Assembly: GCA_036518955.1 (NCBI GenBank)
Contig: DATDMG010000254.1
Span: 1 to 11,009, forward strand
Length of the DNA: 11,009 bases
Direction: 5' to 3'
DNA from: DATDMG01 sp036518955
GTDB lineage: Bacteria; Actinomycetota; Actinomycetes; Actinomycetales; Kineosporiaceae
In this document: one piece after another, positions 1 through 7,751 of the stretch
How positions within the stretch are numbered: position 1 is the first letter of the stretch
Layout: the number at the start of each line of letters is the position of its first letter
Notes under the pieces: generated by a model
Databases searched by the model: none
Seen by the model: the letters and a program-made list of their open reading frames with translations, nothing else
What the model was told of the DNA's origin: nothing
Translations under genes and position numbers: made by a program

Positions 1-347
1 CAGAGTTCGGAGCGCTCGGCGGCGGTGGCCACCCGAGCCCGCATCGGTCGGGTCTCCCCGCCGGCGAACGCGACCCGGACCTCCGGGTGGGCCTGCAGGT
101 TGAGGAACCATGCCGGGTGACGGTCGTCGCCGCCGCGGGAGGCGACGACCACCAGTGTGTTCCCCAGCCTCAGCGGAGCGGTGAGGAGCACGGTCCGCGG
201 CTGGCCGCTCTTGCGGCCCGTCGTGGTGAGCTCCAGCGCCGGCATGCCGGAGACGTGCCAACCGACCCGCCCACCGCTGATCGTGAGGAGGGCGCGATGT
301 GCCGCGTTCATGGCCTTGAGGGTGAGATCACTGGGCATCGGCTGCAT
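1..347 (-). CDS. Ddn-like deazaflavin (F420)-dependent nitroreductase family protein, 3' end cut by window
   Basis: The first 115 residues of a split beta-barrel protein of the Ddn/DUF385 family run off the left edge. Visible family marks are TTTGRKSGQPRTVLL at about residues 41-55, the core signature of these proteins, and VVASRGGDDRHPAWFLNL at about 67-84, followed by AHPEV. Characterised members bind F420H2 and reduce nitroimidazoles, quinones or other electron-poor substrates; the substrate here cannot be told. The usual length is about 130-160 residues, so roughly 20-40 are missing. The start is ATG at 345-347; a second in-frame ATG at 336-338 (residue 4) is possible, and neither has a clear Shine-Dalgarno. 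No in-frame start lies just upstream. Family assignment is seen in the sequence; F420 use is inferred from the family. Confidence 0.88.
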   Translation of the reverse strand, partial: MQPMPSDLTLKAMNAAHRALLTISGGRVGWHVSGMPALELTTTGRKSGQPRTVLLTAPLRLGNTLVVVASRGGDDRHPAWFLNLQAHPEVRVAFAGGETRPMRARVATAAERSEL

Positions 348-640
348 TATGCCGTCAACCGTCCCGCAGGTCCAGCCCCATCCTCGCGAGCAGAAAGATC
401 CGGCCTGACGCCAACCCGGCCATCCCGGGCGTATCACCCCACGGGATGAACACATGGCTGCTGCCACAGCTGTCGAGGAGCCCACCGTCGCGGAGGGTCG
501 GGCGGCGGCATCTGCCGGCGGCGTCCGGTGCGGCCGCGGCGACGTGACGGGCGAGCTCGCGCCACCCACGTCCCGAGGAGGCGTCGTCCTCGAACCGTCG
601 GCCGATGGCTTGATCGCAGCGGACCATCAGGTCCGGATGG
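348..640. other. Intergenic stretch without a convincing gene
   Basis: This lies between the start of the nitroreductase gene and the end of the lipoprotein gene, both on the minus strand. Two open frames cross it: one on the plus strand from 454 that runs 29 bases into the lipoprotein 3' end, and one on the minus strand at 355-627 that would encode about 90 residues. Neither has a Shine-Dalgarno or a recognisable motif. Apart from the hairpin at 620-635 I see nothing definite. The nitroreductase promoter should lie here, but I could not pick convincing -35/-10 boxes. Confidence 0.5.
620..635 (-). terminator. Small stem-loop just after the lipoprotein gene
   Basis: A perfect 6-bp stem (CGGACC / GGTCCG) with a 4-base loop begins 5 bases beyond the stop codon of the lipoprotein gene. 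It has no T-tract, as is common for actinobacterial terminators, so it may be a weak intrinsic terminator, an RNA-stabilising hairpin or chance in GC-rich DNA. Confidence 0.3.
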
Positions 641-1624
641 TCAGGACGCCACGTCCCAGTGTTCGGTGATCCGCCCCGCGGAGACCCGGAAGATATCCAG
701 CAGGACCGAGTCGGGTGACCCCAGCTCGGTGAAAACCCAGACCAGATCCCCGTCGCCGAGCGTGGCCAACTGGGCGGAAGAGGGGTCCGCCGACGCCGAC
801 CCGCTGCCGGCTCCCGGTGTCGTACTCGCCGGTGCGGGCGCCGCGAAGAGTTCCTTGACGGCAGCCAGGCCGTCCTTGGCCGCTGGATTGTGCTGCCGGT
901 ATCCGTTGTCCCAGTACTGGTCCAGCACTGCGGATTCGCCCGCCTGCAGACGAGCATAGGCGGTGCTGGCCATGACCCGGTGGGAGTCCTCCTGTGACTC
1001 GGTCAGGGTCGGAGCCGTACCGCCCGGGTACCGGTAGACGTCGCTGAAGAGTGAGTGGCCGCTGGCGGTGGTGGCCGGGACCTTCTGACGGGTGGTCCAC
1101 AGCTCTGCGATGCGATCACCGTCGAACCGGTAGAGGTCGCCCCATGCTTCGCCGGTGTCCTCGCGCTCCGGACGGGTCGTCAGCTGCCAGTGGACGGCCA
1201 CCAGGTTGCCGTCCGAGGCCAGGTGCTTGATGACGGCCCGCGCACCGGGGACCTCCTGGCGCAGCTTGGCGAAGTGCGTCGCGATGTCGCGCGCCCCCGA
1301 GGGTGAGCCGTGCACCCTGGCGGCCGGTTCGGCGAGCGTCGCGAGCTGGGCACTTCCTCCTGACGGGGAGAACAGCTCACCGTAGAGCCCGCGGACTCTG
1401 CTGGCGCGGCGCTGCTCGGCTACGCCGTCCATCCGGTCACCGGCTGTGCGGTCGAGGACGGGCGCCGAGCCGGACGCCGGGGCCGGCGCCGAGGAGGAAC
1501 GACTCGCCAGTGGTGAAGCCGTCGTCGAGCCGGCGCCGCTGCCGCATGCCGTCAGTCCCGCAGCCGCAGCCATGGTGAGCCCGACGCTGATCGCGTACTT
1601 CATCGGCAGGTCAGGAAGGTTCAT
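641..1624 (-). CDS. Secreted lipoprotein with two SnoaL/NTF2-like domains
   Basis: The 327-residue product starts with a lipoprotein signal: a basic N-terminus (MKYAIS), a hydrophobic stretch at about 11-23 and the lipobox LTAC with Cys27. A low-complexity Ser/Ala/Pro/Gly linker follows (about 28-56), typical of exported actinobacterial lipoproteins. Two NTF2-like units then appear. The first (about 70-185) ends FDGDRIAELW. The second (about 213-327) is more canonical, with QYWDNGYRQHNPAAKDG near 236-252 and FRVSAGRITEHWDV near its end. SnoaL-like folds bind small molecules in a cone-shaped pocket, and some are isomerases or hydrolases; no substrate can be named. ATG 1624 is chosen because GAGGAG lies 5 bases upstream; ATG at residue 8 would still give a shorter working signal. 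The protein should be anchored on the outer face of the membrane. Confidence 0.85.
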   Translation of the reverse strand: MNLPDLPMKYAISVGLTMAAAAGLTACGSGAGSTTASPLASRSSSAPAPASGSAPVLDRTAGDRMDGVAEQRRASRVRGLYGELFSPSGGSAQLATLAEPAARVHGSPSGARDIATHFAKLRQEVPGARAVIKHLASDGNLVAVHWQLTTRPEREDTGEAWGDLYRFDGDRIAELWTTRQKVPATTASGHSLFSDVYRYPGGTAPTLTESQEDSHRVMASTAYARLQAGESAVLDQYWDNGYRQHNPAAKDGLAAVKELFAAPAPASTTPGAGSGSASADPSSAQLATLGDGDLVWVFTELGSPDSVLLDIFRVSAGRITEHWDVAS

Positions 1625-1993
1625 GACGTCTCCTCGGACGCGTCGGCGAGTGGGGGCTCACGCGCCCGGTACGGTGGCGAGTGCGCCCGGGGGACGATTA
1701 CTGATTAATGTCTTAACCGCAAGGCGGACCCGCGCCGGACCCCGCCAGGCGGGCGACCGGCAGCTCGCCCGGCAGGCGATCCCCCGCTCGGCTGACGGGT
1801 CGTCGGGCAGGGCGGGGAATCGTTCGACCCCAGGTGGCCGTCGGTGCCGCTGGCACCAGTCCTCGCAGGCTTCCCGACGGCCGCGGGAGAAGCACGTCCT
1901 CGTGCACAGGCGCCGGCGGCCGGCCGCAGCTCACCTCGGGATGCGGGCACCCGACGCCGCGAGGCCACAGCCACGACGCGCACGCATCCGCCG
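1625..1993. other. Intergenic region between lysX and the lipoprotein gene
   Basis: The 369 bases hold the lipoprotein promoter region and lysX 3' flank. An AT-rich island at about 1696-1722 stands out from the GC-rich surroundings. A minus-strand open frame begins at GTG 1997, overlapping the lysX stop as GTGA, and runs to TAA at 1713 (94 codons). It is rich in Pro and Arg, matches no family I know, and about a fifth of its third positions are A/T, more than I would expect of a real gene here, so I do not call it a gene. Confidence 0.5.
1694..1722 (-). promoter_or_regulatory. Candidate promoter of the lipoprotein gene
   Basis: On the minus strand TTGCGG (1717-1722) is followed after 16 bases by TAATCG (1695-1700), inside the only AT-rich island of this intergenic region and about 75 bases before the lipoprotein ATG. 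The -35 box is fair and the -10 box poor, so the exact boxes are uncertain; the island itself is the main evidence. Confidence 0.3.
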
Positions 1994-4900
1994 TCACCGG
2001 CCGGCGGTCTTCGGACGGGTGAAGGGGAAGAGCACCGTTTGGCGGATGGACGCACCGGTGAGCATCATGAGGAGGCGGTCGATGCCCATGCCGAGCCCGC
2101 CGGTCGGTGGCATGCCGTACTCGAGTGCGAGCAGGAAGTCTTCGTCAACCACCATCGCCTCAGGGTCGCCGCCGGCGGCGCGCAGGGATTGCTCCTGCAG
2201 CCGGGCTCGCTGTTCGACGGGGTCGGCGAGTTCGGTGTAGGCGGTGCCGACCTCGGAGCCGAAGGCGACGAGATCCCAGCGCTCGGCGAGGCGGGCGTCG
2301 GACCGGTGCGGGCGCGTCAGGGGAGAGACCGCGGCGGGGAAGTCGATGTAATAGGTGGGGTGGACGGTCACCGGTTCGACCAGGTGCTCGTACGCCGCGA
2401 GGACGAGATCGGCGGCGCTGGCGTCGCCGATGACGTCGATGCCGGCGCGCTCGCACAGGGGTTGTAGGCGCTCCGGGGGCGTGTCAGGGTCGATCTGGGT
2501 GTCGAGGGCAGCCGAGACCGCTTGGTAGACGGGAACCACCGGCCAGTCGCCGGACAGATCGTACTCGCGCAGGTGCCCGCCCGGTTCCGGTCGGGACACC
2601 ACCGGCGAACCGAACGCTGCGCGGGCGGCGCACAGCACCAGGTCTCGGACGAGCGCGCGCATGTCGTGGTAGTCGGAATAGGCCTGGTAGGCCTCCAGCA
2701 TCGTGAATTCCGGGTTGTGCGTGGCGTCGGCGCCTTCGTTGCGGAAGTTCCGATTGAGTTCGAAGACCCGGTCCACCCCGGCGACGCAGAGTCGCTTGAG
2801 GTACAGCTCCGGCGCGATCCGCAGGTAGAGGCGGGCGTCATAGGCATTGCTGTGCGTGATGAACGGGCGGGCGTTCGCTCCGCCGTGGACGGCCTGGAGC
2901 ATCGGAGTCTCCACCTCGAGGAAGTCCTTGCTGTGCAGGTGCTCCCGCAGGGCTCGGACGACAGCGCTACGCGTCCTCAGCATGGCGGTGGACTCCGGGT
3001 TGGTCACGAGGTCGAGATAGCGCCGGCGTACCCGCATCTCCGGGTCGGTCAGGCCCTTTCTCCGGTCGGGCAACGGGTGGAGGCACTTCGAGGTGATCGT
3101 CCATTCCTTCACCAGGACGGACAGTTCGCCCCGTTCTGAGGTCACCACTTCCCCGCTGACACCGACCTGGTCGCCGAGGTCCGCTCCGGCCCGCCACCCG
3201 GCCAGATCGCACTGCCGGGCGTCCAGCATGAGTTGCAGCGAGGCCGAGAGGTCCTGGATCACGGCGAAGCAGAGACCGCCGTGGTCGCGTAGGGCGACGA
3301 CCCGGCCCGCCACCGTGACCTGATGCCCGGTCCGTGCGCCTGGTCCGAGATCGGTGAAACTGCTGACGACCTGCGCGAGGTCGTCCCGCCGGTCGAACGT
3401 GGCCGGGTACGGGTCGGTCCCGGCTGCTCGCAGCCGCATCAGCTTCGCCAGCCGGACCCGGACCTGTTCGGGCCGGCGCACCTGCTCCGGCGGGCGATGT
3501 GCGGTCTCGCGCTCAAGGCGGTGGACCTCGGTGACGAACTGGGTGTCGACGGTGTCGGTGGGCAGGACCTTTCCCGGTGTCCGGGACGGGAGGAAGCCCT
3601 CCAGCGCGCCGGCCACGATCCCGACCCGTGTCAGCCGGCGGGTTGCGGAGTAGCAGAGGAACCGCGGACGCCACTGCGGCCCGTACTTGGCGTTCGACCG
3701 GTACAGCGACTCCAACTGGAAGAAGCGAGAGGCAAGGGCGAGGGTCCGGTGCCACGCGCGCAGGACGGGGCCTGCACCGATCCGGTCGCCGGTGGCGAAC
3801 ACGGCGCGGAACATGGCGAAGTTCAGGGAGATCCTCTTCACCTCCAACCGCGGGCACGCGGCGACGATCTCCGCGATCAGGTACTCGTTCAGCCCGTTGT
3901 CCGCCGTCCGGTCCCGTCGCATGAGATCCAGCGACAGCCCGCGCCGTCCCCACGGGACGAACGACAGCAGGGCCCGCAGTTCGCCCTGTGCGTCGAGGGC
4001 TTCGACCATGACGCACTGTGCGTCGGTCGGGTCGCCCAGCCGCCCCAGCGCCATCGAGAAGCCGCGTTCGGTCTCCGCACCCCGCCAGCGCTGTGCCTGC
4101 TCCTGCAGGTGGGCCATTTCGTCAGCCGGAATCTCCGCGTGCCGGCGGATCCGGGCGGTGTAGCCGGCGCGCTTCACCCGGGTGACCGCCTGCCGCACCG
4201 GGCGGCGATCCGCCCCGGTCAGCCGGAAGTCATCGACGTGGAGGACCGCCTCGTCCCCGATCTCCAGTGCTCGTAGACCGGCGCTGCAGTACACCCGCGC
4301 GCCACGTTCGCTGGCACCGAGAACACCCGGTGTCCAGCCGAAGGCACGAGCTTCGGTCAACCAGGCGCGTACGGCATCGTGCCAGGCGTCCGGGTCCCCG
4401 ATCGGGTCGCCGCTGGCGACACTCGTGCCGGCCAGGACCCGGTAGCTGACCGCCGCACGGCCCGAGGGCGCGAACACCAGGCTCTTGTCGCGGCGAGTGG
4501 CGAAGTAGCCGAGCGAGTCGTCCTCGCCGTACTCCGCGAGCAGGGTGCGCAGCCTGAGCTCATCGTCGCGGGTGCTCAGACGGCGGGTGCTCACGCCCCG
4601 GAAGAACACGACGACGGCGGCGACCACCGCGGAGGTGGTCAGCACGTCCAGCAGGGTGTCCAACCAGGCCGGGCCGACGCCGACCCCAGCCTGGCGCAGT
4701 TCGATGATGCCTCCGGTCGCGTGGTCGGTGACCCACGCGAGCCGCTCCCAGCCGCCGGTCAGCTGTCTGGTCATGGTGGCCAGCGCCACGCCGAACACGA
4801 CGACCGACGCCACCCCGCCGAGCAGCGTCAGCGACGCCCGCCACCAGGAGCCCGGCGCCAGCCTGGCGGGGAAGGCCGGCCGCGCGCACCACAGGACCAC

Positions 4901-5380
4901 GACCAGCAGGAACGACGTGCCGGCGTGGCCCGCCGCAACCCACAGTTCGCCGGTTACGTCCACCGTCCCGTCGAGAATCTCTGCGGGCGCGGCCGCGAGC
5001 AGAGCTGCCCAGGCCGCTTCGACCGCGACACCGACGATCTGGAACAGCATGAGCGTGAGCAGCGCGGCCCGTTTCCGTCGTCCCAGGGCGGCGGCGAGGA
5101 CCGCGAGCATCACCGTCGGCACGAAGGAACCCTCCACCTGGAGGTTGACCCATCCGAAGGCGTCGGTGACCACCTCTCCGACCTGGCCGGCCTCGCCCAG
5201 CACGAGCAGGGCCAGGCAGGCCGCCACCGCCACTTCGACAACTGCCACCACGCCCCGCGCGAGGTGATCCCGCCAGCTCATCGTCGGCTCAGCCGGTCCC
5301 GGCCGGCGGCCCGGGCGCTCTCGACCATCCCCATCGCGTCCTGCCTGGCCGGGATCGCCGGGCCGATCCTTGGCTCGCAC
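1994..5380 (-). CDS. lysX: Bifunctional lysylphosphatidylglycerol synthase / lysyl-tRNA synthetase
   Basis: This is a fusion of an MprF-type flippase/transferase with a class II LysRS. Charged Lys-tRNA made by the C-terminal half donates lysine to phosphatidylglycerol, lowering membrane surface charge and protecting against cationic peptides (known for mycobacterial LysX). From the GTG at 5398 (residue 1): several membrane segments at about 45-270, the DUF2156 transferase domain at about 285-605 (GYFATRRDKSLVFAPSGRA, SLNFAMFRAVFA), an OB-fold anticodon-binding domain at about 690-770, then the synthetase core. RRYLDL is at 792-797, motif 2 FRNEGADATHNPEFTMLEAY at 885-904, motif 3 GGLGMGIDRLL at 1100-1110. 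All catalytic signatures look intact. I place the start at GTG 5380 because AGAGGAG lies 4-5 bases upstream, giving 1128 residues; GTG 5398 has no such site and ATG 5281 lies after a charged tail. Length agrees with mycobacterial LysX (about 1170). Confidence 0.95.
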   Translation of the reverse strand: MRAKDRPGDPGQAGRDGDGRERPGRRPGPAEPTMSWRDHLARGVVAVVEVAVAACLALLVLGEAGQVGEVVTDAFGWVNLQVEGSFVPTVMLAVLAAALGRRKRAALLTLMLFQIVGVAVEAAWAALLAAAPAEILDGTVDVTGELWVAAGHAGTSFLLVVVLWCARPAFPARLAPGSWWRASLTLLGGVASVVVFGVALATMTRQLTGGWERLAWVTDHATGGIIELRQAGVGVGPAWLDTLLDVLTTSAVVAAVVVFFRGVSTRRLSTRDDELRLRTLLAEYGEDDSLGYFATRRDKSLVFAPSGRAAVSYRVLAGTSVASGDPIGDPDAWHDAVRAWLTEARAFGWTPGVLGASERGARVYCSAGLRALEIGDEAVLHVDDFRLTGADRRPVRQAVTRVKRAGYTARIRRHAEIPADEMAHLQEQAQRWRGAETERGFSMALGRLGDPTDAQCVMVEALDAQGELRALLSFVPWGRRGLSLDLMRRDRTADNGLNEYLIAEIVAACPRLEVKRISLNFAMFRAVFATGDRIGAGPVLRAWHRTLALASRFFQLESLYRSNAKYGPQWRPRFLCYSATRRLTRVGIVAGALEGFLPSRTPGKVLPTDTVDTQFVTEVHRLERETAHRPPEQVRRPEQVRVRLAKLMRLRAAGTDPYPATFDRRDDLAQVVSSFTDLGPGARTGHQVTVAGRVVALRDHGGLCFAVIQDLSASLQLMLDARQCDLAGWRAGADLGDQVGVSGEVVTSERGELSVLVKEWTITSKCLHPLPDRRKGLTDPEMRVRRRYLDLVTNPESTAMLRTRSAVVRALREHLHSKDFLEVETPMLQAVHGGANARPFITHSNAYDARLYLRIAPELYLKRLCVAGVDRVFELNRNFRNEGADATHNPEFTMLEAYQAYSDYHDMRALVRDLVLCAARAAFGSPVVSRPEPGGHLREYDLSGDWPVVPVYQAVSAALDTQIDPDTPPERLQPLCERAGIDVIGDASAADLVLAAYEHLVEPVTVHPTYYIDFPAAVSPLTRPHRSDARLAERWDLVAFGSEVGTAYTELADPVEQRARLQEQSLRAAGGDPEAMVVDEDFLLALEYGMPPTGGLGMGIDRLLMMLTGASIRQTVLFPFTRPKTAGR

Positions 5381-5506
5381 GCCACTCCTCTCGCACACGT
5401 CATGACCAGGACCGGTGACACGCCAGCTCGGACCGGCCTCGCCCGGCGCCGGCGCCTGCTGCCCGGTCCGTGGGGCCGCAGCCTCCGAGTGTTCGCACCG
5501 CGCGGT
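5381..5506 (-). other. Gap between lysX and the upstream membrane-protein gene, with lysX ribosome binding site
   Basis: The 126-base gap contains AGAGGAG 4-5 bases before the chosen lysX GTG (5380). A GC-only self-complementary run, GGCGCCGGCGCC, lies near 5447-5458. No convincing promoter is visible, so lysX may be transcribed from the promoter of the upstream membrane-protein gene, but this is inference. Confidence 0.4.
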
Positions 5507-6433
5507 TCAAGCCGGTTGGGCGTCGTCCGCTCGCCATTGGGGCGGCTGCGACGATCGTTGCCCGGTATACCGGAGCAGGGAGACGGCCCGAACGGCGAGG
5601 CTGACCTTCAGATGGTCGAGAACGGGGTCGAAGAAGGTCCGCCGATGTGCCGCGTCGGTGAGGACCGCAACGACGAAGTAGAGCGCCGAGAAGCCAGCAA
5701 TGAAAAGGCACACCTGCAGCTCTTCGTTCGCCATCGGCACCTGAATGCCGAACAACGTGCCCGGGGTGGGTGCGTGGTTCGTCCACGACCGGATGGCCTC
5801 CTGGGGCACGGCCAACCAACCAAGGACGGCGAAGATGACGAAGGCCAGGATGCCCACGACCACAGCCTGGAGCAGCTGGGTCAGCAGCAGCATGAAGACC
5901 ATGTTCGCGCGTTCGATGCGCGTGAGGGGAGGTGCCGGCTCAGTGCCGCCGTTCGCGCCGGTGGCGAGTGCGTGGAAAGGATGTTCAGCAGGCAGATCAA
6001 CCTCCGGTGATGATCCGGACAAGCCCGTCATGGAGCGCAGTTCAGCCGACATCACGGAGAGCAGGAACGGCGCGCTCACGATGCCGAAGAACGCGAGGAT
6101 CAGCCACACCCGGCCGCGCTGCACCATTCCGGCGGTCTGCCAGATCTCGGTGGTGAAGAAGCCGAACACGGTCACCAGGAGCAGCAACGGCAGCGAGCGG
6201 CTGGTCATCGGCCCGATGTCACGCAACTGACGGAGGGCGGCCCGCAGGGACCAGCAGAAGACCGAACCCATGCCGACCGCGGTGAGCGCGAGATCGGACA
6301 GCATCAGCCAGACGACCGCGGGCGTGGTGCGGACGATCAGGTCTCTGGGCCGCCCCCGCACGACAGCCGGAAGCGCTCGACGCCTGAACCATAGTTCCGC
6401 ACTGCGTCGTTCCCGATCAGAGTCGAGCAGCAC
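5507..6433 (-). CDS. Multi-pass integral membrane protein of unknown family
   Basis: I do not recognise this 308-residue protein. A basic N-terminal stretch (RRRALPAVVRGRPRD, about 17-31) precedes hydrophobic segments at about 38-58, 80-98, 109-128, 176-207 (long enough for one long or two short helices) and 239-259. A polar Pro/Gly/Glu loop at about 138-172 separates the first three from the rest, and a basic cytoplasmic-looking tail (about 262-308) ends it. Inside the first half TTEIWQTAGMV and in the second IPMANEELQ-like polar residues sit in or near membrane segments. The start is GTG 6433 with GAGGGG 9 bases upstream. It lies 126 bases upstream of lysX in the same direction, which allows co-transcription and suggests, without proving, a role in the envelope. 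Real coding is supported by length, codon bias and the regular membrane pattern. Confidence 0.78.
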   Translation of the reverse strand: MLLDSDRERRSAELWFRRRALPAVVRGRPRDLIVRTTPAVVWLMLSDLALTAVGMGSVFCWSLRAALRQLRDIGPMTSRSLPLLLLVTVFGFFTTEIWQTAGMVQRGRVWLILAFFGIVSAPFLLSVMSAELRSMTGLSGSSPEVDLPAEHPFHALATGANGGTEPAPPLTRIERANMVFMLLLTQLLQAVVVGILAFVIFAVLGWLAVPQEAIRSWTNHAPTPGTLFGIQVPMANEELQVCLFIAGFSALYFVVAVLTDAAHRRTFFDPVLDHLKVSLAVRAVSLLRYTGQRSSQPPQWRADDAQPA

Positions 6434-6637
6434 CCTCGTGATCCCCTCGACTCGCCCCTCGCCGACTGTTCCGTCTCGCCCCTATCTAGATCACCGCCAC
6501 CGAGCTGGCACGGTGGCATTTTAGGGCATCTGTCCACGTGGCGGGACCGGCGGACACGACTCCAGCCACTCGGCGGGGCAACGCCAGCCAGGTGGCGGGG
6601 TGCGTGCCCGGGCCGGCGAGGGGCTCGTTCGGTCCGG
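6434..6637. other. Divergent intergenic region between the membrane-protein gene and the YihY-family gene
   Basis: The 204 bases separate two genes that point away from each other, so both promoters should be here. The left half has a candidate minus-strand promoter with an inverted repeat over its -35. CCACGTGG, a perfect 8-bp palindrome, lies at 6534-6541. I see no clear plus-strand promoter and no good Shine-Dalgarno for the YihY-family gene. Confidence 0.45.
6483..6517 (-). promoter_or_regulatory. Candidate promoter with overlapping 7-bp inverted repeat
   Basis: GCCACCG (6496-6502) and CGGTGGC (6511-6517) form a perfect 7-bp inverted repeat around an 8-base centre. On the minus strand GTGCCA (6506-6511) and TAGATA (6483-6488) are 17 bases apart and could be the -35 and -10 boxes of the 308-residue membrane-protein gene, whose GTG lies about 50 bases downstream. 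The repeat would then cover the -35, fitting a repressor site. Read on the plus strand it is followed by ATTTTA and resembles a terminator, but no plus-strand gene precedes it. Confidence 0.4.
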
Positions 6638-7657
6638 GTGATGCCGGTGGTGACCGGTGGTGGTCTACTCGGGCAGGTGCGGCTGGTCAGGGCAGTAGAC
6701 GGATTCCAGAGACGCCACCGCTGGGTGGGCTTTCCGTTGTCCGTCACCTACAAGTACCTGGACGACCAGGGGGGGTTTCTCGCCGCGCTGATCACCTACT
6801 ACGGGTTCCTCTCGCTGTTTCCCGCGCTGTTGCTGCTCGTCACCGCGCTCGGCTACTTCCTGGCCGGCAACGTGCAGGCCCAGCGGAACGTGCTGGACTC
6901 GGCGCTGGCGCAGTTCCCGGTGGTCGGTTTGCAGCTGGAGCAGAACGTCTCCGCGCTGCACGGCAGTGCGGTTGCGGTCGTGGTCGGCAGCCTGGGACTC
7001 CTCTACGGTGCGCTCGGCATCGGCCAGGCCGCCCAACTCGCCTTCAACCGCGCCTGGGCGGTGCCTCGCAACGAACGCCCGGACGCCCTGCGCTCGCGAC
7101 TGCGGAGCCTGCTGTTCGTCCTGCTGATCGGCGCAGGCTTGATCGCCGCCACGATCCTCACGGGGCTGGGCGCGGCGACCGGCACGCTGGACTCGCACAT
7201 CGGCGTCGTCGCTCGGCTCCTGGTGCTGTGCGTCGCGGTGGTCACGAACGTCTCGCTGTTCGTGGTGGCGTTCCGGCTGCTCACCGCCCGCGACGTGACG
7301 GTCGGCGACCTGCTTCCGGGGGCCGCGGTCGCCGCCTGCGGTTGGCAGCTCCTCCAGGTACTCGGTGCGACGTACGTGTCGCGGGTGGTGGCCCGCAGCA
7401 TGGACATCTACGGCGCGTTCGGGATCGTGCTGGGCCTGCTCGCGTGGATCTACCTCGGCGCGACGGTCACGGTGCTCGCAGCGGAGGTGAACGTCGTGCG
7501 CGCGTGCCGTTTGTGGCCGCGGTCGCTGCTCGCGCCGTTCACCGACGGTCTGCCGCTCACCCCGGCCGACAAGCGAGCCTACGTGTCCTACGTGGAAATG
7601 CGGCGGCACAAGCGGGCCGAGCGGATCGGTGTCAGCTTCGAGGACCCTCCGCCGTGA
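6638..7657 (+). CDS. YihY/BrkB-family inner-membrane protein
   Basis: The 339-residue product has the family's six-helix plan: hydrophobic segments at about 47-75, 110-130, 158-178, 190-213, 224-245 and 258-283. Typical YihY sequence is seen in the amphipathic lead-in DQGGFLAALITYYGFLSLFP (about 43-62), in AFNRAWAVPRNERP (135-148), and in GAFGIVLGLLAWIYLGA (259-275). The family was once called ribonuclease BN by mistake and is now treated as a membrane protein of unclear function (BrkB was linked to serum resistance in Bordetella). A hydrophilic, basic tail (about 285-339) should be cytoplasmic. The start is uncertain: GTG 6638 is followed directly by ATG 6641, with no strong Shine-Dalgarno for either (GAGGGG is about 16 bases away). 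It stands alone on the plus strand and converges with the SDR gene. Confidence 0.88.
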   Translation: MMPVVTGGGLLGQVRLVRAVDGFQRRHRWVGFPLSVTYKYLDDQGGFLAALITYYGFLSLFPALLLLVTALGYFLAGNVQAQRNVLDSALAQFPVVGLQLEQNVSALHGSAVAVVVGSLGLLYGALGIGQAAQLAFNRAWAVPRNERPDALRSRLRSLLFVLLIGAGLIAATILTGLGAATGTLDSHIGVVARLLVLCVAVVTNVSLFVVAFRLLTARDVTVGDLLPGAAVAACGWQLLQVLGATYVSRVVARSMDIYGAFGIVLGLLAWIYLGATVTVLAAEVNVVRACRLWPRSLLAPFTDGLPLTPADKRAYVSYVEMRRHKRAERIGVSFEDPPP

Positions 7658-7751
7658 TCCCGGGCCAGGGCGTGCAGCACCCCGTGCCCCTCCCGGCGCC
7701 GTTGCCACCACGTGCCGGGTGCCCTGTCGTGCCGTCGTGGGAGCCCGCCGC

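Noticed and set aside
355..627. About 90-codon minus-strand frame after the lipoprotein gene
   Set aside because: Its ATG lies within a stem-loop without a Shine-Dalgarno, and its upstream part is simply the out-of-frame reading of the lipoprotein gene.
454..669. 71-codon plus-strand frame facing the lipoprotein gene
   Set aside because: No clear ribosome binding site or motif, and it runs into the antisense of a real gene's 3' end.
1713..1997. 94-codon minus-strand frame overlapping the lysX stop as GTGA, apparently a coupled small gene
   Set aside because: It matches no known family, is Pro/Arg-rich as random GC-rich frames are, and its third-position GC looks lower than I would expect of a real gene here. 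The overlap alone is weak evidence because GTGA is common by chance.
5279..5403. 41-codon minus-strand frame ending in an ATGA overlap with an internal lysX ATG, as a leader peptide gene
   Set aside because: It has no Shine-Dalgarno before ATG 5403 and overlaps the lysX region that has its own well-placed ribosome binding site at 5380.
4379..6010. Very long plus-strand frame (543 codons) antisense to lysX and the next gene
   Set aside because: It is low-complexity, rich in Arg, Gly, Gln and His, and spans two genes plus the gap between them. Such antisense frames are expected opposite high-GC3 genes.
7658..7751. Bidirectional terminator between the converging YihY and SDR genes
   Set aside because: Several short GC-rich complementary words are present but I could not build a clean stem-loop, and no T-tract is seen on either strand.
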